A DNA stretch of 64,000 bases from Methanobacteriota archaeon (GTDB taxonomy: Archaea; Methanobacteriota; Methanobacteria; Methanobacteriales; Methanobacteriaceae), in NCBI GenBank assembly GCA_029556335.1, contig JAKQFA010000030.1, positions 127,275 through 191,274 on the forward strand, read 5' to 3'. A program made the position numbers and the translations under genes. The notes beneath the pieces were generated by a model. That model made no database searches, was not told the DNA's origin, and saw only the letters and a program-made list of their open reading frames with translations. Below are positions 8,482-18,250 of this stretch, piece by piece. Numbering within the stretch: the first letter of the stretch is position 1; each line of letters begins with the position of its first letter.

Positions 8482-9129
8482 TCAGTAGACTTTCACCACC
8501 CCTACCACATTCTTTTTAGGAAGCCAAGCATCCAGGGGTGTTTTTTCTATGGTTACCACTTCTTCCATCCCATTCACCATCCTGGTTTCGGTGCCTATGA
8601 TCTCAGTCTGACGGTTGTCACTCTTGAGATAAACCTGGTCACCATCTATCTGGGCCACCCTCTTCACTATAAGACCGTATTCGGGATGGACAGCCACCAC
8701 AAGGTCGTTAACTTGGAATTTGTCCGTTTTTAGTACGATTATATCCTGATTATCCTGCAGGGTGGGTATCATAGATGTTCCCCTTACCGTGGCTGGCATG
8801 GGCAGCTGGTTTTCTCCGAACTGGGATATCAGAGTTACCTGGGCAGTGTAGCCATGGCTTTTGGCTATGTTCTCCATGTCTACTTTGATGCTCTCCACGG
8901 TGCTGGTTTCATCCTGGACATCTTCCAAGGCTTTATCCTTCATCTGGGTTATCATGTCCTCAGGCACGTTTCCCAGGGGCAGGGGCTGTGTGGATCCCTT
9001 AACAGTAACATCAGTACCATTGGTTTCCACCACTATCTTTACACTGGTGCTGGATGTAGCCCAGTAGGCCGTGCCCACCAGTAACAATAGCACCAAAATC
9101 CCAACAATGAGCCATGTCCTTGATCTCAA
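8482..9129 (-). CDS. Membrane-anchored S24/S26-type serine peptidase (signal peptidase-like)
   Basis: A 215-residue protein with one N-terminal membrane anchor (about residues 5-25), about 90 residues of unfamiliar extracytoplasmic sequence, then an S24/S26 peptidase domain. RGTSMIPTLQDN holds the nucleophilic Ser, and YGLIVKRVAQIDGD holds a Lys in the place of the general base, so it appears to be a Ser/Lys enzyme; typical archaeal signal peptidase I uses His instead. The catalytic Ser is unusually far from the anchor. I prefer TTG 9129, which has AAGGTGA about 5 nt upstream, over GTG 9138. It lies just downstream of aroD on the same strand. Substrates are unknown. Confidence 0.75.
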   Translation of the reverse strand: MRSRTWLIVGILVLLLLVGTAYWATSSTSVKIVVETNGTDVTVKGSTQPLPLGNVPEDMITQMKDKALEDVQDETSTVESIKVDMENIAKSHGYTAQVTLISQFGENQLPMPATVRGTSMIPTLQDNQDIIVLKTDKFQVNDLVVAVHPEYGLIVKRVAQIDGDQVYLKSDNRQTEIIGTETRMVNGMEEVVTIEKTPLDAWLPKKNVVGVVKVY

Positions 9130-9141
9130 ATATATCACCTT

Positions 9142-9840
9142 TTAATTTATGAATACGTCTAAAATATCACGGGTAGTTTTTATATCCAGTTGTCCAGGAG
9201 CTACTTCACCATCTAAGGATGCATAGGTTATTGGTGAACCGAAAAGGGGAGCTGCTATACGGGTATAGCTTCCGAGTTTTCCCATGGAGATGGCGATGGT
9301 GTTCCTACACCGGGATATCAGTTCCAGAACAAGGAGGGTGTCCTGCATATTCCGGGGCATCACAGCCAGCTTGGCCAAGTCCCCCTCTGCTGTGGCTTTC
9401 CTGGCAATCCTGATAAGTTCATCCTGGGGGGGTGTTTCCTGGAAGTTGTGGTAGGATATTATGGTGGACCGGGCAGTTTCTCTAATTTCGGATTTATATT
9501 TGTCCCGGGTCTGTAGTTCCACATCAACGTAATCCGCCCACTCCGTAGCTGCAAGTAGTGCATCTATTCTTTCCGTTTCTGACCCCTGGAAGAAGCCACC
9601 CTCCTCCTTCATACGGTTGGTGGCGATTAGGGGATGGGGAATCTGTTTCAAGATATTCCTAACCAACTCTGGATCCAGGTGAGTAAGTGCGTCTAAACGT
9701 ATTTCCAAAAGATCCGCCCCACATTTAATGGCAGTGGCTGCGGACTTAATCACATCTTCACCATTTTCTTGGAGTATCGAGGCACATACTTGTCCCTGTT
9801 TTCTTTGAAAACCCCTGACTACTACCTTTCTTTTATTCAT
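9142..9840 (-). CDS. aroD: 3-dehydroquinate dehydratase, type I
   Basis: Third step of the shikimate pathway: converts 3-dehydroquinate to 3-dehydroshikimate through a Schiff base. The 232-residue TIM barrel shows ADLLEIRLDAL (the EhR substrate-binding strand), TNRMKEEGG, the helper His in IISYHNFQETPP, the Schiff-base Lys in DLAKLAVMP, and the C-terminal SPITYASL loop. ATG 9840 is preferred to ATG 9849 because TAGGATG lies ahead of it. The shikimate dehydrogenase gene aroE is about 5 kb away on the same strand, so the pathway genes are scattered. Small gaps on this strand suggest co-transcription with the peptidase gene downstream. Confidence 0.96.
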   Translation of the reverse strand: MNKRKVVVRGFQRKQGQVCASILQENGEDVIKSAATAIKCGADLLEIRLDALTHLDPELVRNILKQIPHPLIATNRMKEEGGFFQGSETERIDALLAATEWADYVDVELQTRDKYKSEIRETARSTIISYHNFQETPPQDELIRIARKATAEGDLAKLAVMPRNMQDTLLVLELISRCRNTIAISMGKLGSYTRIAAPLFGSPITYASLDGEVAPGQLDIKTTRDILDVFIN

Positions 9841-10052
9841 GATGGGCATCCTAGGTTAATTTCTACCTCTTAATATCTTTGTTGGAGGGAATAATTATAA
9901 TTACTAAACTAAAAACTATCTACCATCCCTAGTGAAAATCTATAAGAGCCTAACCTTAACATATTCCTAAAGAGATGACAAATTATCCTACTTATGCTTT
10001 ATGAAAAATACCCCCATTTCTATAAACCATGGGAGAGGAGACAGGTGATAAT

Positions 10053-10781
10053 TTGAAATTAACTTCCATTGGTGCCGATATTTCCCGAAACGATGTGCAC
10101 TGCAGTCTGGAACTGGTTGAAAAAATTGAAAGGGATATACCCCAATTGATCTTGGCTGGCGCCCAAAAAGCCGCCTTGACCAATGTAACCGGGGATGACT
10201 TGGTCATCAGTGCCTTTCTAGAGGATGAAAATCTGGAAAAAGTAAACCAGGCCATAGTGGAGATTTTGAAGAAAAATGCCGAAGACTGGGGAGATATCCA
10301 TGGTATATCCCCCACACCAGAAGGGGCAGGAGAGGGCATATCATACGCTGAAGCCATGGTAAGAGATGGCCGATTTCCAGATGCTGTTATCTTATCCTTT
10401 GATACCTATGGTGGTGAATCCTTCGTGCACCATGTGGCCGAGTCCGCCATGAATGCCGCGGCAGGCATGGAAGGTGTGACCGACATTGGAGGTAGCAGTG
10501 CGGATGGAGTCAGAAATATACCTGGAGTGGGTTACGTTTCTGATATGACCGACGATCCAGTGGTGGCTGTGACCGTGGAAGACTTGGAGAGTATTGGAGC
10601 AATAGCCGGAGCCATGGTAGGTGCGGCTCTGGGAAATAAGAATGTGTACATGGTGAAAAGAGGTTCACCCTCCTATGTCATCCCAGGAAGTGTGATTCTG
10701 TCAGTCAGCGCCTACATGAACGGTAACGTCATGGATCTGGCCGGACCCTTATCCCAGCGTATGAGAATATTGAAGGTGTGA
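10053..10781 (+). CDS. Conserved methanogen protein of unknown function
   Basis: A soluble 242-residue protein that I cannot assign. It starts MKLTSIGADISRNDVHCSLE from a TTG at 10053, which has CAGGTGA at ideal spacing; the frame also allows ATG 10029. Notable parts are a Gly-rich stretch PEGAGEGISYAE near residue 95, FDTYGGESFVHHVAE near 120, and alternating Gly/Ala-rich segments in the second half (IGAIAGAMVGAALGNKN). There is no signal peptide, and the hydrophobic stretches look like buried strands rather than membrane helices. It is followed 62 bp later by sucD on the same strand, so it may be linked with that enzyme. Confidence 0.75.
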   Translation: MKLTSIGADISRNDVHCSLELVEKIERDIPQLILAGAQKAALTNVTGDDLVISAFLEDENLEKVNQAIVEILKKNAEDWGDIHGISPTPEGAGEGISYAEAMVRDGRFPDAVILSFDTYGGESFVHHVAESAMNAAAGMEGVTDIGGSSADGVRNIPGVGYVSDMTDDPVVAVTVEDLESIGAIAGAMVGAALGNKNVYMVKRGSPSYVIPGSVILSVSAYMNGNVMDLAGPLSQRMRILKV

Positions 10782-10843
10782 ATGGAGTGGGCTGGTAAGA
10801 AAGATTAACAAAAACTACGTTTATTGATGGAAGGTGTTATAGA

Positions 10844-11713
10844 GTGATAATTCTCGATGAAAATACGAAGTGTGTGGTGCAGGGTATAACTGGAAAACAG
10901 GGTTCCTTCCACACCCAGAGCATGCTGGAATACGGTACCAACATCGTGGCTGGAACTTCCCCGGGTAAAGGTGGCCAGAACTTCCAGGGCGTACCTGTAT
11001 ACAACTCCATAGAGGAAACCCTGGAGGAAACAGAGGTTAACGCCTCCGTAATATTCATTCCCGCGCCATTCGCCAAGGACGCGGCCTTTGAAGCCCTCTC
11101 ACAGTTGGACACTGTGGTGGTGATCACCGAACACATCCCCATCCACGACACCCTGGAAATTGTGGCCTACGCCCGTGAAAACAATAAAATCCTAATAGGC
11201 CCTAACACTCCCGGGATTATCACCCCTGGTATTGGTAAACTGGGCATCATGCCTGCTCACATCTTCAATCCAGGTGATGTGGGTATAGTGTCTCGCAGTG
11301 GCACCCTCACCTACGAGGTGGCCAGTCAGATCACCCAGGCCGGGATGGGCCAGAGCACCTGTCTGGGTATTGGCGGCGACCCAGTGGTAGGACTGGATTA
11401 CAGCGACATCCTCCAGAGGTTCCAGGATGACCCTGAAACCCGGGCCATGGTCATGATCGGAGAGATCGGGGGTAATGCTGAAGAGAAGGCAGCGGAGTTC
11501 ATAGCCGCCAACATCGACAAACCAGTGGTGGCCTACATCGCAGGGGTTACTGCTCCCCCAGGTAAGAGAATGGGGCACGCCGGGGCCATCATCGAGGGTG
11601 ACAGTGGAACTGCTCAGAGTAAAAAAACCGCCCTGGAGAATGCAGGTGTGAAAGTGGCTGACCGGCCCTCCCAGATATCGGAGCTGATTAAGAAACTTTA
11701 TAAATCATCTTAA
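10844..11713 (+). CDS. sucD: Succinyl-CoA synthetase (ADP-forming) alpha subunit
   Basis: Alpha subunit of succinate-CoA ligase, part of the partial (reductive) TCA branch of methanogens. The 289-residue protein has the N-terminal CoA-binding Rossmann fold (VQGITGKQGSFH near residue 9), the GPNTPGIITPG segment, and the active-site His loop KRMGHAGAIIEGDSGTA near 245, where the His is phosphorylated in the reaction. Translation starts at GTG 10844 after an AAGGTGT element. The beta subunit gene (sucC) is not adjacent; in this lineage it can lie elsewhere. hmgA follows within 20 bp on the same strand. Confidence 0.96.
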   Translation: MIILDENTKCVVQGITGKQGSFHTQSMLEYGTNIVAGTSPGKGGQNFQGVPVYNSIEETLEETEVNASVIFIPAPFAKDAAFEALSQLDTVVVITEHIPIHDTLEIVAYARENNKILIGPNTPGIITPGIGKLGIMPAHIFNPGDVGIVSRSGTLTYEVASQITQAGMGQSTCLGIGGDPVVGLDYSDILQRFQDDPETRAMVMIGEIGGNAEEKAAEFIAANIDKPVVAYIAGVTAPPGKRMGHAGAIIEGDSGTAQSKKTALENAGVKVADRPSQISELIKKLYKSS

Positions 11714-11730
11714 TATTAAAAGTGAGTCTT

Positions 11731-12939
<1,209 letters not shown>

Positions 12940-12976
12940 GGAGCTATTTTTTTCTTACAAGGGGAGAACATCTACA

Positions 12977-13555
12977 ATGGATATACGGGAATTCATAACC
13001 GAATACTTTAAAATGAGTCGTTACGTGGCCCTGGGAACTATGGACGGAATTCTAGCTGTTATGGGAGTAATCCTGGCTGCCAGTGGGGTGGCTGGGATTG
13101 CTGGCTCCGATATACCCAACTATGTCATTGGATTAACTGGTTTAAGTGGGGGTCTTGCCCTGGCCATGTCCAATGCCTTCGGATCATTCATTGGAGAACG
13201 GGCCGAAGAAGTGAGGACCATCAGGGAACTGGAGCAGAAGATGATGCTGGAGGAGGGTAAGCTGGATGACACCCACATCCACCAGAAGGCCAAAAAGCGC
13301 ATCTTCATGAGCATGGTCACCCACGGCTTTTCCAGCTTCACTGGTTCCTTTGTGCCGGTGTTGCCATTTCTACTTCTTTCAAACCGATTTTCAGCAACGA
13401 TATGGACTATAGTCCTCTGCTTTATGGCGCTGGTGCTTCTGGGGATCTACCTGGGCAGGGTGGCCCGGGAGAGTCTACTGAAAACCAGTGTAGAAATCAT
13501 CATCATTGGAGTTGTAATCAGCGTGATCAGTTTCCTCATCGGTGGCAGCCACTGA
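12977..13555 (+). CDS. VIT/CCC1-family membrane transporter
   Basis: A 192-residue membrane protein of the vacuolar iron transporter type, which in other organisms moves ferrous iron or manganese. Five hydrophobic segments are visible: about residues 20-40, 48-66, 120-135, 138-158 and 168-188. The GTMDGILAVMGVILAASGVAGI opening and SNAFGSFIGERAEEVR, with acidic residues in the first cytosolic segment, match the family. ATG 12977 follows GGGGAGA. The frame extends upstream into hmgA but that part is a shadow. The metal carried cannot be told from sequence. Confidence 0.85.
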   Translation: MDIREFITEYFKMSRYVALGTMDGILAVMGVILAASGVAGIAGSDIPNYVIGLTGLSGGLALAMSNAFGSFIGERAEEVRTIRELEQKMMLEEGKLDDTHIHQKAKKRIFMSMVTHGFSSFTGSFVPVLPFLLLSNRFSATIWTIVLCFMALVLLGIYLGRVARESLLKTSVEIIIIGVVISVISFLIGGSH

Positions 13556-13589
13556 AAAAAAAGAATATGGTGGTGATCTCTGATTCTAC

Positions 13590-14438
13590 CTAAAATACAA
13601 GTTCTATCCCGTACACCCTCTCCACGTTCTCCACATGGATGCGGTGTACATCATCTTCACTTATTAAGCCGGCGTTAAAGAGTTTGCGAGTTCTTCTTGG
13701 CACGGTTTTCGGCCCTAAAACTGCCCCCGGCCGGGATAAATCATCCAGGTAATCGGTTTCCATGAGAAAATTAGTTCCTTTTTTAAGTCCCGCCTGGATC
13801 ACATCTCCACTGGATATCAAGGACGGTGTTAGTCCATGGTTTTCTTCCTGCAACACTAGGGGTCCGGAGAAGTGTTTGATGACTTTTTCCCGTTTCAAAC
13901 CCGCCTGGTCGGCTAGTTGTGCAAATTCCAGAAACTCATCGGGCCCCGCACTTTCGGTGTGAAGCTGCACTGGACAATCAGCCTCCTTGGCCAGTTCCAT
14001 GGCATAAAGGAGCAGCCTGTTGTGGATCTCCATCTCTTTGGGGGTGATCTCGTAGTGGGGGCGTCCCACTTCGCCTATGGCCACGGCCTGGCCCTCCAGC
14101 ACCATTTCTTGGGCGGTTTCCAGGGCCCCCCGCATCAACTCTTCACCCTCCTCCAGGGTGGTTCCTTCTCGTACTAGGCGGCTGAGCTCCGCAGGATGGG
14201 AGCCCACCACTGCAAAGGCTTGGACCTCGGTTTCCCGGTTTATTTCCTCCACGTAGCCCACCACCAGCTCCATGGCCCTTTTAAAGTCACAATCTTCCCC
14301 CACGGTCCAGGTGGGCTTGTTAGGTATGATCATGGCGGTGCCACCGGAGCGGTAGAATTTCTGGGCCACAGGAAGCGGCCCCTCACCATTGATGGGATCC
14401 ACGTGGATGTGGTTATCTGTGGATGGAATCATCACCAT
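13590..14438 (-). CDS. TatD-related metal-dependent hydrolase
   Basis: A 282-residue amidohydrolase-fold protein. Metal-site motifs are present in order: DNHIHVD near residue 8, GEVGRPHYE near 120 (bridging Glu), LHTESAG near 160, KHFSGPL near 190, and ETDYLDD near 234 with the final Asp ligand. This is the TatD pattern, known for DNase or esterase activity, but the archaeal group to which it belongs has no settled substrate. The ATG follows GGGAGGAT, which itself lies inside the end of a small upstream frame (14439-14636), suggesting coupled translation if that frame is real. Confidence 0.85.
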   Translation of the reverse strand: MVMIPSTDNHIHVDPINGEGPLPVAQKFYRSGGTAMIIPNKPTWTVGEDCDFKRAMELVVGYVEEINRETEVQAFAVVGSHPAELSRLVREGTTLEEGEELMRGALETAQEMVLEGQAVAIGEVGRPHYEITPKEMEIHNRLLLYAMELAKEADCPVQLHTESAGPDEFLEFAQLADQAGLKREKVIKHFSGPLVLQEENHGLTPSLISSGDVIQAGLKKGTNFLMETDYLDDLSRPGAVLGPKTVPRRTRKLFNAGLISEDDVHRIHVENVERVYGIELVF

Positions 14439-14636
14439 TTAAGATCCTCCCTTTACATCATGACAGTGGTGGTAGCCGTAGAACCATCTAATCGGGAAGG
14501 TGAGGAGGTTCCTTAAAAAGGAAGATATAAAGCCTGTGCCCTCCAGGACCTCTCTGGAATGAGATATCAGGGTCTGGGCCGAGTCAATTTCCGGGATCCA
14601 GGAAAAATCCAGCATGGCCACTGATATACTAAGCAC
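14439..14636 (-). CDS. Possible small protein translated ahead of the TatD-like hydrolase
   Basis: A 65-codon frame ending exactly where the hydrolase gene begins. Its last codons (VKGGS) contain the GGGAGGAT used by the hydrolase as SD, an arrangement typical of coupled genes. Possible starts are GTG 14636, GTG 14621 or ATG 14615; only a GGGGG run lies upstream of the first. The middle has a short hydrophobic piece (FLRNLLTFPIRWFYGYHHCHD) with two His and a Cys. I know no relative. It could be a chance frame. Confidence 0.35.
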   Translation of the reverse strand: MLSISVAMLDFSWIPEIDSAQTLISHSREVLEGTGFISSFLRNLLTFPIRWFYGYHHCHDVKGGS

Positions 14637-14780
14637 CCCCTATCCGGGTGGATAAGTTTTCCTGCTCTCCTACCTCATATTTCCATTTTACTTCCATCAA
14701 ATCAGCCCCATTAATGAATTCTAAGCTATGGTTGGTTTTTGTAAAATTCCACTATTAAAAGGGAGTCTTTCAGAGGGGCA

Positions 14781-15635
14781 CTAAATCTTGCCCAGGATTC
14801 TAATCAGGCTCGTTTCAAACACTTCCACTGGTGGTGTGACTCCGGTCCAGATGCGGAAGGACTCCATCCCCTGGTATATCAACATCTTCGTGCCGTTTAA
14901 TGTTCTTGCACCTATTTTTTCTGCTTCCTTCAGGAGATTGGTCTTCAGTGGGTTGTAGATAAGATCGTTAACCACCAACCCAGGGTGCATTTTTTCAGCC
15001 CTAAGCAGTGGGGGCTGGTCCTGGTGGGGGTGCATACCCACCGAGGTGGTGTTTATAAGGATGTCAGTGGTGGAAAGTTCCACTTCCCCTAGACCGGTGA
15101 CTTCCGGGGAAAATTCCATTTTACCCTGAATATCATGGGCCAATTGCACCGCCTTTTCCCGGGTGCGGTTGGCGATGGCCAATTCACCAATTCCATTTAA
15201 AATTAGCTGGAAAGCCAGAGCCCGAGCCGCTCCCCCAGCACCCATAATAACCACTCTCTTATCTTTTACAGGTATTATCTCTTCCAAGGCCCTCACCGCA
15301 CCTACTCCATCGGTGTTGTAACCTTTAGCCTTGTTTTTACTGAATTTGATGGTGTTCACAGCCCCGATGAGTTGGGCGGCCTGGTCCACTTCATCCAGGT
15401 AGGGCATCACCGCGGTTTTATGGGGTATGGTGACGTTCAACCCCTTAAGTTCAAGAGACCGGGCCCCTTCTATGGCACTCTCCAGGTTTTCATCCCTTAC
15501 ATGGAAGGGAACATACACATAATCCATCATCAGATGTGTGAATGCCGCGTTGTGCATAGGAGGGGATAGGCTGTGTTCCACAGGGTCGCCTATAATGCCC
15601 ACCAGGAGGGTTTTGCCGGTAATCAATTTAATCAC
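14781..15635 (-). CDS. aroE: Shikimate dehydrogenase (NADP+)
   Basis: Fourth step of the shikimate pathway, reducing 3-dehydroshikimate. The 284-residue two-domain protein has the substrate-site motif GDPVEHSLSPPMHNAAF near residues 16-32, the catalytic Lys in NVTIPHKTAVMPYLDE, the Rossmann loop GAGGAARALAFQL near 131, NRTREKA for NADP phosphate recognition, and the conserved INTTSVGM and Q-G-M-E-S-F near the end. Translation probably starts at TTG 15626, which has AAGTGAT 4-5 nt upstream; GTG 15635 is the alternative. It is divergent from the HARP gene. Confidence 0.96.
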   Translation of the reverse strand: MIKLITGKTLLVGIIGDPVEHSLSPPMHNAAFTHLMMDYVYVPFHVRDENLESAIEGARSLELKGLNVTIPHKTAVMPYLDEVDQAAQLIGAVNTIKFSKNKAKGYNTDGVGAVRALEEIIPVKDKRVVIMGAGGAARALAFQLILNGIGELAIANRTREKAVQLAHDIQGKMEFSPEVTGLGEVELSTTDILINTTSVGMHPHQDQPPLLRAEKMHPGLVVNDLIYNPLKTNLLKEAEKIGARTLNGTKMLIYQGMESFRIWTGVTPPVEVFETSLIRILGKI

Positions 15636-15757
15636 TTACTAATTGTATGGAAGATTATATATTAATGATTTTAGAGATCATTGGATGAGAAGGGTTTAGG
15701 TTTTACTAATTACCGAGTTAAGCCGGCTAGTAATATTAAGTTTAATTGAGGGGTGTT

Positions 15758-16423
15758 ATGATTCCTGCCAAGCAGAGGTTCGTTTTAGATACTACGGCAT
15801 TTACCGATAACCAGTTGAGGGATGATTACGGGGATGGGGAACTAGACCACACTGTGGATGTGTTGCTGGATCTGATTGCCAATTCCAGAATAAAGCTGAA
15901 TATAAGCTGCCACATGCCCCCAGTAACTTACAAGGAGTTTTCGGATTACATGACCCGCTACGAGTGTCCAGAAAATATTCTGGTAAAGGCGGAGACATGG
16001 ATAGTTAAGAAAAGTCCCAATCGTTATGACACCAAGATCCCCTCGGAGATCTTCTACGAATATGTGCAGGACATGCGGGAGCGTATGAACAAGGGCATGC
16101 GCATCTCGGAAAGTGCCCTGTGGGAAGCGGCAGTGGAGTCCATGGTCATGATGTCCCGTGGAGAGAAGAAGAACCAGATTGAACTGAAAGTCCTGGGCAA
16201 GGCCATTAAAGACTTCCGCAAAAAGTATCGGGCCGCCTTAAGGAAAGGAACCCTGGATAGCGCCCCAGATCTGGATGTTCTCCTCCTGGCCAAGGAATTA
16301 AATGCTGGGGTGGTAGCAGCTGATGAGGGTATTAAGGTTTGGGCTGAAAGGCTTGGCCTGCGATTTTTAAGTGCCAAGTCATTCCCTCAGATGCTCCAGG
16401 AATACCTTAAGTACTATGAGTAA
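15758..16423 (+). CDS. RNA-free RNase P homologue (HARP), PIN-like nuclease
   Basis: A 221-residue protein of the family once annotated as RNA ligase partner and now known as HARP, homologue of the protein-only RNase P of Aquifex, which trims the 5' leader of pre-tRNA. The PIN-like metal site is visible: FVLDTTAFTD near residue 8, SESALWEAA near 115, APDLDVLLLAKE near 170 and VAADEGIKVWAE near 190. Between them is a long helical insertion with a basic end (FRKKYRAALRKG), as expected of HARP. ATG 15758 follows GGGGTGT directly. Archaea of this group also have RNA-based RNase P, so its natural job is unclear. Confidence 0.85.
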   Translation: MIPAKQRFVLDTTAFTDNQLRDDYGDGELDHTVDVLLDLIANSRIKLNISCHMPPVTYKEFSDYMTRYECPENILVKAETWIVKKSPNRYDTKIPSEIFYEYVQDMRERMNKGMRISESALWEAAVESMVMMSRGEKKNQIELKVLGKAIKDFRKKYRAALRKGTLDSAPDLDVLLLAKELNAGVVAADEGIKVWAERLGLRFLSAKSFPQMLQEYLKYYE

Positions 16424-16541
16424 AGGAATATTAGCACTGAGCAACTAGTTTAAGATAAGAACTAGGGGATGTTACTCCCCGTAGTAAATGGGATTTATTT
16501 TCAAATCTATGTTATCAATTTAATTTCATGGAGAGTTAGGA

Positions 16542-17834
16542 ATGGAACTACAAAAACCGCGGGGAACACGTGATTTCCTCTTTGAGGAGATGAGAAAGAG
16601 GAAGTATGTGGAGAGAACCCTGAAAAGGATCTTCGAATTGTATGGTTACCAAGAGATTAAAACTCCCCTCTTCGAGGATCTGTCACTATTCACCCTCAAA
16701 TCCGGGGAGGGTATCACCGAACAGATCTACCATTTCCAGGATAAGGGGGGGAGGGATCTGGCCCTCCGGCCGGAGTTAACCGCCCCGGTGGCAAGGTTAT
16801 ACCTTAATCAACTTCAAAAAACACCTAAACCCCTGAAGATGTACTACTTTGGCAGTTGCTTCCGCTATGAGCGGCCCCAGGCTGGAAGGTTCCGGCAGTT
16901 CTGGCAGTTGGGTTGCGAACTCATTGGTGGTAAGTCTCCCTATGCCGAGGGTGAGGTGATAGCCCTGGCTGCCCATTGCCTGGAGGAGTTGGGACTGGAA
17001 GACTTCGAGATACACATTGGTAACTTGGGTATCATAAGGGGAATCCTGGACCAAGCCCAAGTGTCCGGCCCAGTGCAGGACCAGATCATGGCCCTCATTG
17101 ATAAGGGAGAAGTGGAGGAGTTAAAGAAGTTTCTAACAAATGTGAACCTGGAAGATTCCTATAAAAACATACTCCTGGAACTTATCGGCCTGAAGGGTCA
17201 TCGTGAAGTTCTAAAAGAAGTAGAAAAATTTGTGGGAAATAATTCCCAGGCCATAAATGCCCTGCAAGAACTCAGCGACCTCCTAGATATCCTGGATTCC
17301 ATTGGGTTCTCCAGTTACACTGTTAACCTGGGTATAGCCCGGGGTCTGGATTATTACAGTGGCACTGTTTTCGAGATATACGTGCATGGACTGGGAGCCC
17401 AGAAACAGATAAGTGGTGGGGGGACCTATAATTTAATAGAACTATTTGGGGGAGAGAAGGTGGAGTCCACAGGATTTGCCTTCGGCTTCGATCGGGTCAT
17501 GGCAGCCCTAGATCAACAGGGCGCCCCGCTACCACTGGACAAGGTTGTGGAAGTTTTTGTAGCACCCATATCCAGGGAAGTCCGGCTTAAGTCCTTCCAG
17601 ATTGCCAGGAAACTCCGGGAAGCAGGGATTTCCACTGAAACTGATCTGGCTGGTAAAAAGTTCAAGAAGTTAATGTCCCACGCCAACAACTTGGAGGTGA
17701 GTTACGTGGTGTTGGTTGGTGCCCGGGACTTGGAGCAGGGCCAGGTTACAGTGAAGGATATGGAAAGTGGCCAGCAGGAACTGGTGGCCCTGGAGGATGT
17801 GGTGGATTTTCTCGTGGAAAGGATCAGGGGATGA
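16542..17834 (+). CDS. hisS: Histidyl-tRNA synthetase
   Basis: Class II aminoacyl-tRNA synthetase of 430 residues that charges tRNA-His. Motif 1 lies in GTRDFLFEEM and onward, motif 2 is FRYERPQAGRFRQFWQLGCELIG near residue 105, the histidine-specific motifs are GLDYYSGTVFE near 270 and GGTYNLIELFGG near 295, and motif 3 is TGFAFGFDRVMAAL near 312. The C-terminal anticodon-binding domain is complete. The stop is followed 7 bp later by hisI, so a translation gene and a histidine biosynthesis gene share a transcript. Confidence 0.97.
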   Translation: MELQKPRGTRDFLFEEMRKRKYVERTLKRIFELYGYQEIKTPLFEDLSLFTLKSGEGITEQIYHFQDKGGRDLALRPELTAPVARLYLNQLQKTPKPLKMYYFGSCFRYERPQAGRFRQFWQLGCELIGGKSPYAEGEVIALAAHCLEELGLEDFEIHIGNLGIIRGILDQAQVSGPVQDQIMALIDKGEVEELKKFLTNVNLEDSYKNILLELIGLKGHREVLKEVEKFVGNNSQAINALQELSDLLDILDSIGFSSYTVNLGIARGLDYYSGTVFEIYVHGLGAQKQISGGGTYNLIELFGGEKVESTGFAFGFDRVMAALDQQGAPLPLDKVVEVFVAPISREVRLKSFQIARKLREAGISTETDLAGKKFKKLMSHANNLEVSYVVLVGARDLEQGQVTVKDMESGQQELVALEDVVDFLVERIRG

Positions 17835-17840
17835 TTTTTT

Positions 17841-18248
17841 ATGGCGATGGATTTATCTAGATTTAACTTCCGGCACCGGCTCGGTGGTGAAAAACTCCTT
17901 ACAGCTGTGGCCCAGGACTACCAGAGCGGAGAGGTGTTGATGGTGGCATTCATGAACCAGGAAGCCCTGAAATTTACCCTGGAAACAGGAGTCGCCCATT
18001 ACTGGAGCACCAGTCGTAATAGGATCTGGCTTAAAGGGGAAAGCTCCGGACACCAGCAGCTGGTGGAGGAGATCCTGGTGGACTGTGACGCCGATGCCCT
18101 GGTCTTGAAGATTAAACAGGAAGGAGCAGCCTGCCATGAAGGATATTATTCCTGCTTTTTCAGGAAAGTGGACTTTGATGATGGGTTTAAACTTAAAATT
18201 ATCAGAGACAAGGTTTTTGAACCAGAACAAATCTATAAAGAGGGATAG
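17841..18248 (+). CDS. hisI: Phosphoribosyl-AMP cyclohydrolase
   Basis: Third step of histidine biosynthesis: opens the adenine ring of PR-AMP. The 135-residue protein carries the metal and substrate motifs VAFMNQEAL, THYWS-like AHYWSTSRNRIWLKGESSGH near residues 53-72, DCDADALVLKI near 90 and the Cys pair in ACHEGYYSCFF near 107. It is the stand-alone form, without the HisE pyrophosphohydrolase domain. ATG 17841 has GGGGATGA upstream. It sits tightly between hisS and the PIN-ATPase gene. Confidence 0.96.
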   Translation: MAMDLSRFNFRHRLGGEKLLTAVAQDYQSGEVLMVAFMNQEALKFTLETGVAHYWSTSRNRIWLKGESSGHQQLVEEILVDCDADALVLKIKQEGAACHEGYYSCFFRKVDFDDGFKLKIIRDKVFEPEQIYKEG

Positions 18249-18250
18249 TA

